64,000 nucleotides of DNA, taken from contig CAVYLN010000001.1 of NCBI GenBank assembly GCA_963769435.1, forward strand, positions 372,001 through 436,000, given 5' to 3'. The stretch is from JADKAV01 sp963769435. GTDB lineage: Bacteria; Actinomycetota; Actinomycetes; S36-B12; UBA10799. Each line of letters begins with the position of its first letter. Position 1 is the first letter of the stretch. The notes under the pieces were generated by a model. It was not told the DNA's origin. It was given only the letters and a program-made list of their open reading frames with translations, and did not search any database. This document shows positions 19,520 to 28,200 of this stretch, piece by piece. The position numbers and the translations under genes are program-made.

Positions 19520-20643
19520 CAGTCGACGCTCCAGAACATGACACGGTTGTTGCCGGAGTCCGCGATGGCCAGGGTGTCGCCGGCCAGGCTCAGTCCGTAG
19601 GGCCAGCACAGGGAGTCGTCGGCGACCGCGGTCCACCGGTTCTCACCGTTCGCGTCGAGGTCCGACTGCGCGAGCACGGTGTCCGCTTCCAGTCCCGCGC
19701 CCTCGCGCGGAAGACCGTGCCAGATCAGGACACGGTTGTTGGATGTGTCGGCCACGATCAGCCGCCGGTCGTCGTTGACCACCGCGTACGGGAAACGCAG
19801 GCGCTGAGGTCCCTGGGGCCGGTTCTTGAACTCGTCGGACACGGTCGGCGCTGCTCTGGCCGAGGACCACCGACGCGGTGTCGCTGCTGGCCGGGAAACC
19901 CAGGATCCGGTGATCGCCGGCATCCGCGACGTACATCGTGGTCCTCGTCGCCGGCGATCGCGTGCGGCCAGCGGAAGGTGCCATCCCCCAGCGCGCCGCT
20001 GTTGTCCTCACGCGAGCCCGGATCGGTCTGGCCCAGCAGGATGTCCGCGGGGCGGCCATCGATGGGCACGCCCCCGCTCCAGCCCAGGACCCTGCGGTTG
20101 CCGGTGTCGGCCACCCAGAAGACACCGGCCACGAGCGCGAAGCCGAACGGCCAGTAGAACGTGGACAGGTCGGGGTCGCCACCCCGGTTGGCCGCCACGT
20201 TGCTGAAGTCCTCCTGACCGATCACCGCGGCCGGGGCCGACGAAGCAGTCCTGCGGGATGCCGTCCCACACCAGCAGACGGTGGTGCCAGGCATCCGCCA
20301 CGACGAGGTCGCCCGCGACGACCGCCACACCAGTCGGCAGGTAAAGGCCCCGACGGGTGTCCCCCGCGCCCGCAGCCGGGCCCTCGGAGGTGAAGTCCGG
20401 CTGACCGAGTACGACGTCGGCTGGCGCACCGTCGTGCTCGGGGAACCCGTGCCAGATGAGCACACGATGGTTGCCGGAGTCCGCCACGATCACTCGCTCG
20501 CCGTCGGTCCAAACACCGCGCGGGGAGTACATGTGCGATTCGGTCGGACTGGCATCGGGCAGCGCGAGACCGCCGGGGGCGGCGGCACCGAGCCGGCGGA
20601 TGGGACGCGCCCTGGTACCGCTGGTCGAGTACGCGTGGATCAC
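19519..20643 (-). CDS. NHL-repeat beta-propeller protein of the hydrogenase locus, three frameshifts
   Basis: About 374 residues over four frame segments (changes near 20235, 19935 and 19850). Six NHL-type units are visible: VIVADSGNHRVLIW, LVVADAWHHRLLVW, FWVADTGNRRVLGW, MYVADAGDHRILGF, LIVADTSNNRVLIW, LAIADSGNNRVMFW, so a six-bladed propeller is expected. No signal peptide. The start GTG 20643 overlaps the NifU-like stop (GTGA). NHL proteins accompany group 2a hydrogenases in several actinobacteria as far as I recall; a scaffold or assembly role is inference. Confidence 0.85.
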
Positions 20644-21165
20644 GCCGGTGGACCCACCCGGATCGTGTCGACCGCGACGAACGCCGACGACGGCTCCTCC
20701 GCCACCTCCACCACGTCACGCAGGCCGGTCACACGCTGCCGGATGATCCCCATGATCTCGTCCTTGGTGGGCTGGTCCGCAGCGCTGCAGCCGGCCGCGA
20801 ACTTGACGTAGGCGACGTCGTCGCGGACCTCTTCCACGCTCATCTCGATCGAACTGGCGATCAGGTGCGGCCGGATCTGTTCGTACACCTGCAGGACGTC
20901 CAGCGTCCGGTCCGAGCGGATGATCCCGTGCGACACGAACAGCGCCATGACCTCCGGGCGTTCCACGGACTCGTACAGGATCTCTCCGGCCCGCTCGTCC
21001 TCGCGCATCATGTGCACCAGCGTGATCAGGCCCTGCCGGTTGAACTCGGTGATGGCGTCGAGGTGTCTGCTGCAGCAGTGCGCGCACGGACTCGTCGCTG
21101 TGGTTGACCTGATCGCGCAGTTCATCGACCCGGGCTGCGAGTTCGTCGAAGGATGCGGTGTCCAC
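20640..21165 (-). CDS. NifU-C-like protein of the hydrogenase locus, one frameshift
   Basis: GTG 21165 has AGGAGG 7 nt upstream. The first about 110 residues are helical (FDELAARVDELRDQVNHSDE, LITLVHMMREDERAGEIL, VERPEVMALFVSHGIIRS) and the last 80 resemble the NifU/Nfu C-terminal domain (RPHLIASSIEMSVEEVRDD, VKFAAGCSAADQ). The canonical CxxC of Nfu is reduced to a single Cys (GCSAAD), so classical Fe-S carriage with that motif is doubtful. One extra base near 21069 breaks the frame. A helper for Fe-S insertion into the hydrogenase small subunit is a reasonable inference. Confidence 0.8.
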
Positions 21166-21175
21166 TGTCGGCCTC

Positions 21176-22749
21176 CTAGGAGTAGATCTGTTGCTGCGCG
21201 ATGACCTGGGCAGTCTGCACGGCGAGTACGTCTGCGAAAGCCGCGCGGGCCAGCCGTGCCAGCACTTCGGCACCTGATCCGCCCGGGTCGCCGGGCAGCG
21301 TCCGGCGTTCGAGCGCCTCGAGGACGAAACAACTGCCGGCTGTGTCCTCCAGCAGGTTCTCGGCGAAGAAGGCGTTGACGAAGTCGGTCATCCCGACGCC
21401 CTCCGGGTCGTCACGAAGTGCGGCCACCGCCGGGTCCGGACCTCCCGCACGGTGCACACAGCGCTCCGCGAAGTTCCCGGCCGCCTCCCGCAGCAGCACG
21501 TCGAATTGCTGCGCGCGCGAACATCTCCATCAGGTCATGCTCCCGGTCGCGGCCTGCTCGAGACTGGTAAGGATGCCCGTGCACGGTCTGGGCTGCGTCG
21601 GGGTCACCGGCCGAGTCGAACATGTCCCGAGCGCGTTCGAGTCGTTGCTTGGCGTCGGCGAACACACCCAGATGACCGAGGGCGTTGCCCTGGTTGGACA
21701 GGATCCGTGCGTAGCCCAGGGGGTCGAGTTGTGGATCACGGTACTGCAGGACCTCTTCGTACAACTGAACGGCCTCGTCCAGGTTCTGCTCCTGGTGGAC
21801 GCTGGGCAGGTACTGCAGGGCGTTGGCCAGGTTCGTCTGGGTACTCGCCCATTGTGCGGGATGGGTCTGCGGCGTGTAGATCCGCAGCGCGGCCCGAAGG
21901 GCGTTCACGGCGACGCCGAGGCGAAGTCGGTCGCCCTGGTCCGACATCGGCATCACGAGGTAGGCGACCGCCAGGTGCTGGTTGCAGACTGCGAACAGTT
22001 CCGGGTGGGTCTCCTCGCGGAACACCTTCGTCGCCTCGGTGAGGTCGCCCACCACGGCCAGCAGAGCCCCTCGGTCGTCCCCTGCGAGTTGCTGGCGGGC
22101 CAGTGCACGCGTGACCTGAAGGTGGGCTCGCAACTCCCGGTCAGCGGTCATCGGCAGCCGCTGCAGAGCCGCGTCCGCCTCCAGCGCGGCGCCCGAGGGG
22201 TCTCCGGTATCGGCGAGCACCTGCGCCAGAGTGAGCCGCAGCGATGCCGCCAGGATCGGACTCGGCGCCTCGGCGGCGGCCGTCACCGCCGCCCGGAGAT
22301 CGGTCACCGCGCCATGGGCATCGCGGCGCTCCAACGCGGCCGAGGCACGGGCGCTGAGAACCATCGCGGCCACTTCCCCGTGCAATCCGTCGGCGGCCGG
22401 TGGGTCGTCGATCTGACCCACGGAGAACCGTGCCATCCCCACCAGAGCTGCCAGCGGCCCGGTGGTCTCGGCGGCGAGTTGTTCCCACACCCCGTCGCCG
22501 CCGACGAGCACGGCACGGTTGTAGCGGCTGACGCGGATCGTCCCCGGGTACCAGCGCGGCAGCCTCCGTCGGGTCGCCGGTCAGTGCCGCTTCGTAGTAG
22601 CGCAGCGACTCCGGCCAGACCTCGGGTGGCGCTCCCTCGACGATGGCCTGCGCGGCCTCGTCGGCCCCGGGAACCGCGGGGATCAGCAGCATTCCGGCCG
22701 GCCAGGGCAGGACGCCGAGCGGCTGGGGTTTCGGGCCGGGCAGATCCAT
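21176..22749 (-). CDS. TPR-like protein of the hydrogenase locus, about four frameshifts
   Basis: Start ATG 22749 with GAGGTG upstream; about 524 residues when frames are joined (changes near 22543 in a run of four C, 21575, 21548 and 21512). Repeated helix-turn-helix units of TPR type: EALRYYEAAL-like start, LRLTLAQVLADTGDPSGAAL, QTNLANALQYLPSVHQEQ, LDEAVQLYEEVLQYRD, RILSNQGNALGHLGVFADAK. The C-terminal 100 residues (LREAAGNFAERCVHRAGGPD, FVNAFFAENLLEDTAG) are helical. No signal peptide. It likely acts as a protein-interaction platform in assembly; its position between protease/76-aa genes and NifU-like gene supports that. Confidence 0.8.
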
Positions 22750-22756
22750 GGTCACC

Positions 22757-22987
22757 TCAGGTCGTCTCGCGGGGCGGGCTGGGGATGAAACGCCGTGCGT
22801 TGCGTTCGATGATGCGTGCAGCCTGTTCGGCGCGGCGCTGGTCGTGGTATTCGCCGACCCGTCGGCGCACGGCACCCGACTCCAGCACCACATCGAGGTA
22901 TACGATCCAGCGTCCGGACTCGGGCACCGCGACCGCGTCGGCCGAGAGTGCCTGCTCCAGCCGGGGCCGGGGGTCTCCGGCGGTCAC
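22757..22987 (-). CDS. Small hydrogenase-locus protein (76 aa), unknown function
   Basis: GTG 22987 directly follows the protease stop. The sequence is compact: a beta-strand pair (GRWIVYLDVVLESGAVRRRV) then a basic amphipathic helix (YHDQRRAEQAARIIERNARR). The pattern looks like a small alpha/beta protein with no Cys. I do not recognise it; conserved position inside the operon argues that it is real. No frameshift. Confidence 0.65.
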   Translation of the reverse strand: MTAGDPRPRLEQALSADAVAVPESGRWIVYLDVVLESGAVRRRVGEYHDQRRAEQAARIIERNARRFIPSPPRETT

Positions 22988-23470
22988 TCACGACACCACC
23001 GCGACGTCTGCGACGATCGCGTCGGCGACGCGCTCCACGGCCGCCTGCACGGCCGGGGTCAGCGGTTCCCCCGCCTCGAAGGATTCCCCCTCCACCAGCC
23101 ACACGGTGACCTCCGGCGGGTACTCGTCCTTGAGCAGCCACTGCGCAAAGCCGAGCGCCTGATCCCAGCGGAACCTGTGCAGGTTGGACTCGGGGGGACG
23201 CAGATCGGTCAGGTGCTCGCCGGGCACGCGATGCACGGTACCCGGGTCGACACCCACCCGGGAGGCGTCCACCACGATCGCGCGCTGTGCCCCGCGCAGG
23301 GCGAATCCCACGTCCATACCCGCGGTTCCGGCGTCGATGAGCCGCACCCCTTCCGGCAGATCCCGATCCGCGAGCAACCGGACGAGCACCGGCCCGGCCG
23401 CATCGTCGCCGCGGATCAGATTGCCGCACCCCACGATGACCGTGTGGGCGCTTCCGGTCGGCAGCGACAA
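22988..23470 (-). CDS. Hydrogenase large-subunit maturation endopeptidase (HyaD/HupD type)
   Basis: About 160 aa. Homology begins with VIVGCGNLIRGDDAAGPVLV, the HupD glycine-rich start with the conserved Asp, then LIDAGTAGMDVGFALRGAQR and VVDASRVGVDPGTVHRV, which hold the nickel-binding acidic residue and following segments. The likely start is TTG 23470, 8 nt after GGAGG that lies in the end of the large-subunit gene. The enzyme removes the C-terminal extension of the large subunit after Ni insertion; that extension is present next door. Confidence 0.88.
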   Translation of the reverse strand: MSLPTGSAHTVIVGCGNLIRGDDAAGPVLVRLLADRDLPEGVRLIDAGTAGMDVGFALRGAQRAIVVDASRVGVDPGTVHRVPGEHLTDLRPPESNLHRFRWDQALGFAQWLLKDEYPPEVTVWLVEGESFEAGEPLTPAVQAAVERVADAIVADVAVVS

Positions 23471-23474
23471 GCGA

Positions 23475-25079
23475 TCAGCCTCCGCCCATGCGGAACTGCG
23501 ACAACTGCTTGCCGGTCTTGCCGTCGTAGGCGTGCACCGTGCACACCAGGCAGGAGTCATAGCTGTGGGCGACCTGGCCGAGTTCCACCGGGAAGTCGGG
23601 ATTCTCGATCGGGGTCCCGATGAACGACTTCTCCATGGGGCCGATGTTGTCGTTGCCGTCGCGCGGACCGATGTTCCAGGCCGTGGGCGTGACCACCTGG
23701 TAGTTGGCGATCTTGCCCTCCTCCAGCACGATCCAGTCGCAGAGCGCCCCGCGGGCCGCTTCCGTGGCTCCGAAACCTTTGCCGGACGCCGGCTCGGTGG
23801 GCTTGACGTAGAACTCACCGTGCAGGTCGAGTTCCTTGAGCCAGCGCTGGACGTTGCGGAAGTACTTCGGCGCCTCGTGCACGCGTGCCAGCACCCGGGT
23901 CATGACACTCGGTCCGAGTTCGTCGATCACGTTCTTGATCAGCGGGTCGGCGTCCTGGAAGTCGGCCGCGTCGGGGCGCCCTGCCATCATCTGGCGGGCC
24001 AGCGGTCCGACCTCCAGCGGCACGTAGCCGAGATCGGGCACGTCGTAGCGTGGCGCCTTGGCCCAGGTGTACTTGCCCTGCTTGGCGCCCTCGGCGGGGT
24101 CGATCGGTTCGGTGACCCCTTCCCACGGGTGGCGTGAGCCGGTTCCCTGGTAGTAGGCGTGGGTCACGTCTTCGGTGACCCGCATCTGATCGAAGTCGAA
24201 GTACTTGCCATCGGCGTAGATCCCGGAGCGCGCCTGCAGCGCGGCGTTGCGGCCGTCCACCGTCGGATTGGTGTACAGGTCGGGGTTCAAGAACGTGCCC
24301 GTTGCCAGGTAGTTGCCGTAGCCCTGACCGTAGGAGTCGAGACCGATCTCCTGCGCCCAACGAAGGAACAGGGCCAGGTCGCTGTTGGCCTGCGACTCGT
24401 TCTCGGTCATCCACGCCTGGATGTCACTCCAGGTCTTGTTCTCCAGCCAGCGGTCCACCGAACATCCCAGCCACAGGCCCTCGAGCCATTCGCGGCCCCA
24501 GTTCTCGAGGATGGAGGTGGAGCGGGTGAGGTCGGACAGTGTCGGCGCGCTCATCACGCCGCCGGGGATCATGAACGACGAGTGCGGCCACTGCCCACCG
24601 AAGATCGCGTAGATCTCCACCGGGTGCTGCGACATGGTCACACCTGTCTGGTAACTGGTGCCCACGTACGGTGCGAACCTGCGCGCGACCTCCTCGTAGG
24701 ACGGGAACGAGGAGTACTGTGCGGCGGTCAGGTCCGGCCCCATGATCGCGTAGAACCAGCGCGGGATGCTCTGCAGCGTCTCGCACGCCTGGGCGATGTT
24801 GCGCACCCGGGTGGCGTTGGGGGGAACATAGGTACCCCACGCCGTGTCGAGTGCGTAGCAGGCCTTGTACAGGTGGCTGCCGCCGCAGATGCCGCAGATG
24901 CGTGGGGTCATGATCAGACCCGCCTGCGGATCCTTGCCCTTCAGGATGATCTCGAAGCCGCGGAACATCGCGGCCTCGGTCCAGGCGTCCGTGACGACCC
25001 CGTCGGTGATCGCGACCCTCACATCGAGGTCGCCCTCCACCTGGCCGAGCGGGCTGACATTGAGTTCCATTGTTGTCAT
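23475..25079 (-). CDS. hucL: [NiFe]-hydrogenase large subunit, group 2a (Huc-like)
   Basis: Intact 534 aa. The N-terminal L1 motif RICGICGGSH carries Cys62 and Cys65, and the C-terminal L2 motif DSCLVCTVH carries Cys510 and Cys513; together these four bind Ni and Fe(CN)2CO. After His516 an 18-residue tail remains for proteolytic removal. The RICGICGGSHLYKACYALD stretch and overall length fit the uptake Huc/group 2a type (M. smegmatis Huc) better than group 1h, which is inference from motif style. With the small subunit it oxidises H2; Huc enzymes are high-affinity and O2-tolerant and feed menaquinone. Confidence 0.92.
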   Translation of the reverse strand: MTTMELNVSPLGQVEGDLDVRVAITDGVVTDAWTEAAMFRGFEIILKGKDPQAGLIMTPRICGICGGSHLYKACYALDTAWGTYVPPNATRVRNIAQACETLQSIPRWFYAIMGPDLTAAQYSSFPSYEEVARRFAPYVGTSYQTGVTMSQHPVEIYAIFGGQWPHSSFMIPGGVMSAPTLSDLTRSTSILENWGREWLEGLWLGCSVDRWLENKTWSDIQAWMTENESQANSDLALFLRWAQEIGLDSYGQGYGNYLATGTFLNPDLYTNPTVDGRNAALQARSGIYADGKYFDFDQMRVTEDVTHAYYQGTGSRHPWEGVTEPIDPAEGAKQGKYTWAKAPRYDVPDLGYVPLEVGPLARQMMAGRPDAADFQDADPLIKNVIDELGPSVMTRVLARVHEAPKYFRNVQRWLKELDLHGEFYVKPTEPASGKGFGATEAARGALCDWIVLEEGKIANYQVVTPTAWNIGPRDGNDNIGPMEKSFIGTPIENPDFPVELGQVAHSYDSCLVCTVHAYDGKTGKQLSQFRMGGG

Positions 25080-25095
25080 CAGTTCTCTCCTGCGC

Positions 25096-26071
25096 TCAGA
25101 CCACGAACATGTCTTCTTTGGACCACTTCGGTGCCACTGCCCGGGACAGGCCCGCCAGTGCCATGTACGAACCGCTGTCCATCCCGGCCGGCTCGTCCTT
25201 GGGGATGACCCCGGCGACCTTCTGGGTCTTGAACACGGTCCCCTTCTCCAGATCCCCGAACGGGAAGCCGGGCTCCGTGCACCCCGTGCAGGGATGTCCG
25301 GCGCGGGTCTTGGAGGACTGGCGGTTCCACAGGATGCGGTTGCACGGCGAGTGGGTCATGGGGCCGCGGCACCCGAACTCGTAGAAGAGACAACCGGTGC
25401 GCATGCCCTCGCCGAAACTGGGCGGATCCTGCTTGTAGGTGTAGAACTGCACGCGCGTGCACCCGGTCTGGGTGAACGAGGTGAAGAAGGTCTTCGGCCG
25501 CTGGAACTCATCGAGCGAGAGGTCGGCGGCGCGACCGGCGGCGAGCGCCACGATGATCTGCGAGATCCAGTCCGGGTGCGCCGGGCAGCCAGGGATGTTG
25601 ATCACGGGGAGCCCGGCCTTGCTCACGAAGTCCGGGCCGAGATAGCCGCCGCGCTTGCCGCCGCGGTCGAACTGCAGACCCGCGGGAGTCCGACGGGTTG
25701 GGCGGCACGGCGGGCAGCCCACCATAGGTGGCGCAGTCCCCGATCGCGACGACGATCCCGGCCTTCGGCGCGATGTCGTCGACCCAGTCCTTCATGGGTC
25801 TGCCGGCGAACATGTCGAACCGGCCGGATCCCGAGGGGCCTTCGATGACCGTCCCCTCGTACACGAAGATGTCGATCTCCTTCTCGCCCTTGGCGTAGGC
25901 CCAGAAGATGTCCTGTGCGGCCTTGCCGATCTCCATCGACAACGTCGGGTGGTAGACGATCTCGAGGCCGAAGTCCACGATGAGGTCCACCACGGACGGT
26001 TCGGCGGCGTTGATGAACGACATGGTGTTGCCGCTGCACGCCCCTCCCTGGAACCAAAGCACTGACGTCAT
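25096..26071 (-). CDS. hucS: [NiFe]-hydrogenase small subunit, group 2a (Huc-like), one frameshift
   Basis: ATG 26071 (GGAGG upstream) overlaps the hypB stop (ATGA). Conserved Fe-S ligand regions: FQGGACSGNTMSF, IGDCATYGG, INIPGCPAHPDW, then GMRTGCLFYEFGCRGP, SPCNRILWN and HPCTGCTEPGFPF. The usual proximal-cluster CxxC is CSGN here, lacking the second Cys, consistent with the [3Fe-4S] clusters reported for Huc. No Tat signal peptide, so the enzyme stays cytoplasmic. The frame breaks at a C-run at 25679-25681 (one extra base). Electrons leave through the three clusters. Confidence 0.92.
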
Positions 26072-27100
26072 GTCGCCTCCTGCAGTTGGACGGATGGTTG
26101 TCGGTCGGAATCCCCGGAATCGAGGAGGATGTCGAGCAGGGCGTGGACACCAGCACCGGTGCGCGCCGACGTTTCGACGATCGTGGCCTCCGGCGCGATG
26201 CGGCGGATGGCCGACAGAGCCTCTTCCCGGTTCCATTCGACCGCGTCGGCGATGTCGGTCTTGGTCACGACGACCACGTCGGCGGAGTTGAACAGTTGCG
26301 GGTACTTCAGCGGTTTGTCCTCACCCTCGGTGACCGACAGCAGCGCGACCCGGGTGTCCTCCCCGAGGTCGTAGCCGGTCGGGCAGACGAGGTTGCCCAC
26401 GTTCTCGATCACCAACAGATCCAGTTCGGCCATCTCCCAGCCGTCCAGATGCGCCGAGATCATGTCGGACTCGAGGTGGCACATGCCGTCCGTGATGATC
26501 TGCCGGACCTTCGCACCGGAACGCGCCAGCCGCTTGGCGTCGTTGTCGGTGGCGCAGTCCCCCACCAGTGCCGCCGGCGAGAGACCGCGGTCGATGGCGG
26601 CGCCCAGCAGCGACTCGAGCAGTGCGGTCTTGCCGCTGCCCGGGCTCGACACCCAGTTGCTCACGTTGACGTCGTTGACGGTGAACCATCCGCGCAGCCC
26701 GTCGGCGAGCAGATCGTTCTTGGCCAGCACGCCTTCCCGGATGTGATCGACCGGGCTGGTGTCGTCGAAGGTCACCTCGGCGACCTCGAGCTCCTTGCCC
26801 GCGATCACGTCACCGCAGGGAACACCGCAGATCGGACATGTGAAGTCGCGGATCCCGGACAGTTCCTGGGGTCCGCAGGTGGCACATCGGATCACCACCG
26901 GCATGTCCTCGATGCGCAGCACCGAGCCCGCCAGAGGGGGTGTCGGCGGTCGCCACGTCGTAGGCGAAATGCAGCGCCTGCGGAACGACTCCGGACAGCC
27001 TGCCGATGCGCAGGCTCACCTCGGTGACGCGGGGCTTGGATTCGGGCAGCGCCTGCAGGACGGTCGAGACCACGGCGTGCGCGATGGACAGTTCGTGCAT
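26068..27100 (-). CDS. HypA-HypB single-frame nickel insertase, one frameshift in the HypA part
   Basis: ATG 27100 begins a normal HypA (MHELSIAHAVVSTVLQ) with Ni-binding His2 and the zinc ribbon Cys72, 75, 88, 91 (CATC, CPIC). An extra base in the G-run 26936-26940 breaks the frame at residue 55. After GKELEVAEVTFDD (about residue 113) the sequence passes without stop or Met into HypB: REGVLAKNDLLADGLRGWF, P-loop SSPGSGKT (about 151-158), VGDCATDNDAKRL, ENVGNLVCP and TKTD. About 343 aa in total. HypA and HypB are normally separate; here they appear fused, unless a second indel hides a stop. They deliver nickel to the large subunit with GTP hydrolysis. Confidence 0.85.
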
Positions 27101-27104
27101 CGAG

Positions 27105-27629
27105 TCAGCCGCTCCGCTGACGTGCGCCGAACACCTTCGCGAACGCCAGCAGGAAACTCAGCGTCTCCTGCACGTCGGCGTTCTTGAGTTGCCGCATCAG
27201 GGAGAACACTCCTCCGGAGTCGACCTGCCGGCCCTTGGTCTGACGGTCGGCCTCGAGCGCCGCCTCGCCCAGGTTCCCGACCACGTCGACGATCTCGGGC
27301 CGCAGGATGGGCGAGTCCAGGAAACCCTGAATGGTGTCCTTGCGCTCGGCCAGTGTGCTGGTCAGGGGCGCCAGTTCGCTGAGTGCCTTGACAGCGTCGC
27401 GGACGTTGGCAGCGTCGTGGGAGTCCTCGGTGGTCTCGCGCAGCTGCCTGACGACTTCGTTGATGTTGTCGGTGAGTTCGGGCCCACGCTGCAGGAGTGC
27501 GGTCGACATGGAGGCCAGCGCTGCCAGCGCGGGAGCATTCGCCAGAATCACCGCCAGGGACTCCCGGATCTCCGGGTCCTCGAGCATCGCGGCCAGTGCA
27601 TCGGTGTCCGTGGGGATGTCTGCGGTCAC
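27105..27629 (-). CDS. DUF1641 protein, first gene of the hydrogenase operon
   Basis: 174 aa from GTG 27629 (GGGGAG 8 nt before); an upstream in-frame stop prevents extension. The protein is nearly all alpha-helical and ends with GGVFSLMRQLKNADVQETLSF-type DUF1641 signature followed by LLAFAKVFG. The family is found next to formate dehydrogenases and hydrogenases. M. smegmatis Huc has a helical scaffold subunit, HucM, encoded just upstream of hucS; this gene is a candidate equivalent by position in the operon, helicity and size, but I cannot align the two. It lies 4 nt from hypA. Confidence 0.8.
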   Translation of the reverse strand: MTADIPTDTDALAAMLEDPEIRESLAVILANAPALAALASMSTALLQRGPELTDNINEVVRQLRETTEDSHDAANVRDAVKALSELAPLTSTLAERKDTIQGFLDSPILRPEIVDVVGNLGEAALEADRQTKGRQVDSGGVFSLMRQLKNADVQETLSFLLAFAKVFGARQRSG

Positions 27630-27780
27630 GACATGCTCCCCGGTCCGGGAGTGATCTCATCGGCATGCTCCTCGGGTGGCGGCCCTGAATGGGGTACACG
27701 ATGACCCACCGCGCCCCAGCCGTGTCCAGACAAATCGCGAGACGGGGCGGCGTTTTTTCACCCCCGTCGGACGAGCGGTC

Positions 27781-27800
27781 CGGTTTGATCCGGTTTGGGG
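27781..27800. promoter_or_regulatory. Tandem CGGTTTG direct repeat upstream of the hydrogenase operon
   Basis: CGGTTTG occurs twice with exact 10-bp spacing (27781-27787, 27791-27797), 150-170 bp upstream of the operon's first start and about 95 bp upstream of the divergent small gene. One helical-turn spacing suggests side-by-side binding of a regulator. No regulator is assigned. Confidence 0.35.
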
Positions 27801-27840
27801 GGCGAGGGCTCAGCGCAGCCTTACCTGTCTTGCCCAGTAC

Positions 27841-27869
27841 TTGACGTTGTGCTGGGCGCGCGCTTACAC
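27841..27869 (+). promoter_or_regulatory. Possible sigma70-type promoter for the small exported gene
   Basis: TTGACG at 27841-27846, 17-nt spacer, TTACAC at 27864-27869, then 22 nt to the ATG at 27892. The -35 is near consensus, the -10 is weak. Confidence 0.35.
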
Positions 27870-27891
27870 GCGATCGTTCCACGATGAGCGC

Positions 27892-28200
27892 ATGGACAAC
27901 ACAAAGAAGAAACAGATCAACCGTCCACTTGCCGCATCGGCGGTGGCCCTCATGGGTACCGGCCTCGTGGTGGCGGGACAGCCCGCACAGGCCGCCCCCG
28001 CGGCCGAACCCGTCACGGCGGCACCGGTGTCGCAGGCACCGATCCAGCAGTACGTGCGCACGTCGGCCGGCAGCCCGCTGATCGTGTACCGGTCCGGCGT
28101 CGCAGCCGGGTCCGCATCGATCAGCGCCGCGCCGAAGGTCCACCCCACGAAGAAGAAGAAAAAGAAGGTCAAGAAGAAGTACCGTTCCCGCCGCTCCTGA
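27892..28200 (+). CDS. Small exported protein with polybasic C-terminus
   Basis: 102 aa. Signal peptide: KKKQINRPLAASAVALMG, hydrophobic core, cleavage near AQA-AP. The mature part is Ala/Pro/Val rich and ends HPTKKKKKKVKKKYRSRRS, a strongly cationic tail. No Cys. The in-frame extension to 27676 lacks a Shine-Dalgarno and covers the intergenic promoter region, so ATG 27892 is preferred. Function unknown; the tail may bind wall teichoic acid or nucleic acid, a guess. Confidence 0.6.
   Translation: MDNTKKKQINRPLAASAVALMGTGLVVAGQPAQAAPAAEPVTAAPVSQAPIQQYVRTSAGSPLIVYRSGVAAGSASISAAPKVHPTKKKKKKVKKKYRSRRS

Noticed and set aside
23475..25079. Assignment of the hydrogenase to group 1h (Hhy)
   Set aside because: The accessory set (NHL, TPR, NifU-like) and the style of the small-subunit cysteines suit group 2a better; a tree is needed to settle it.
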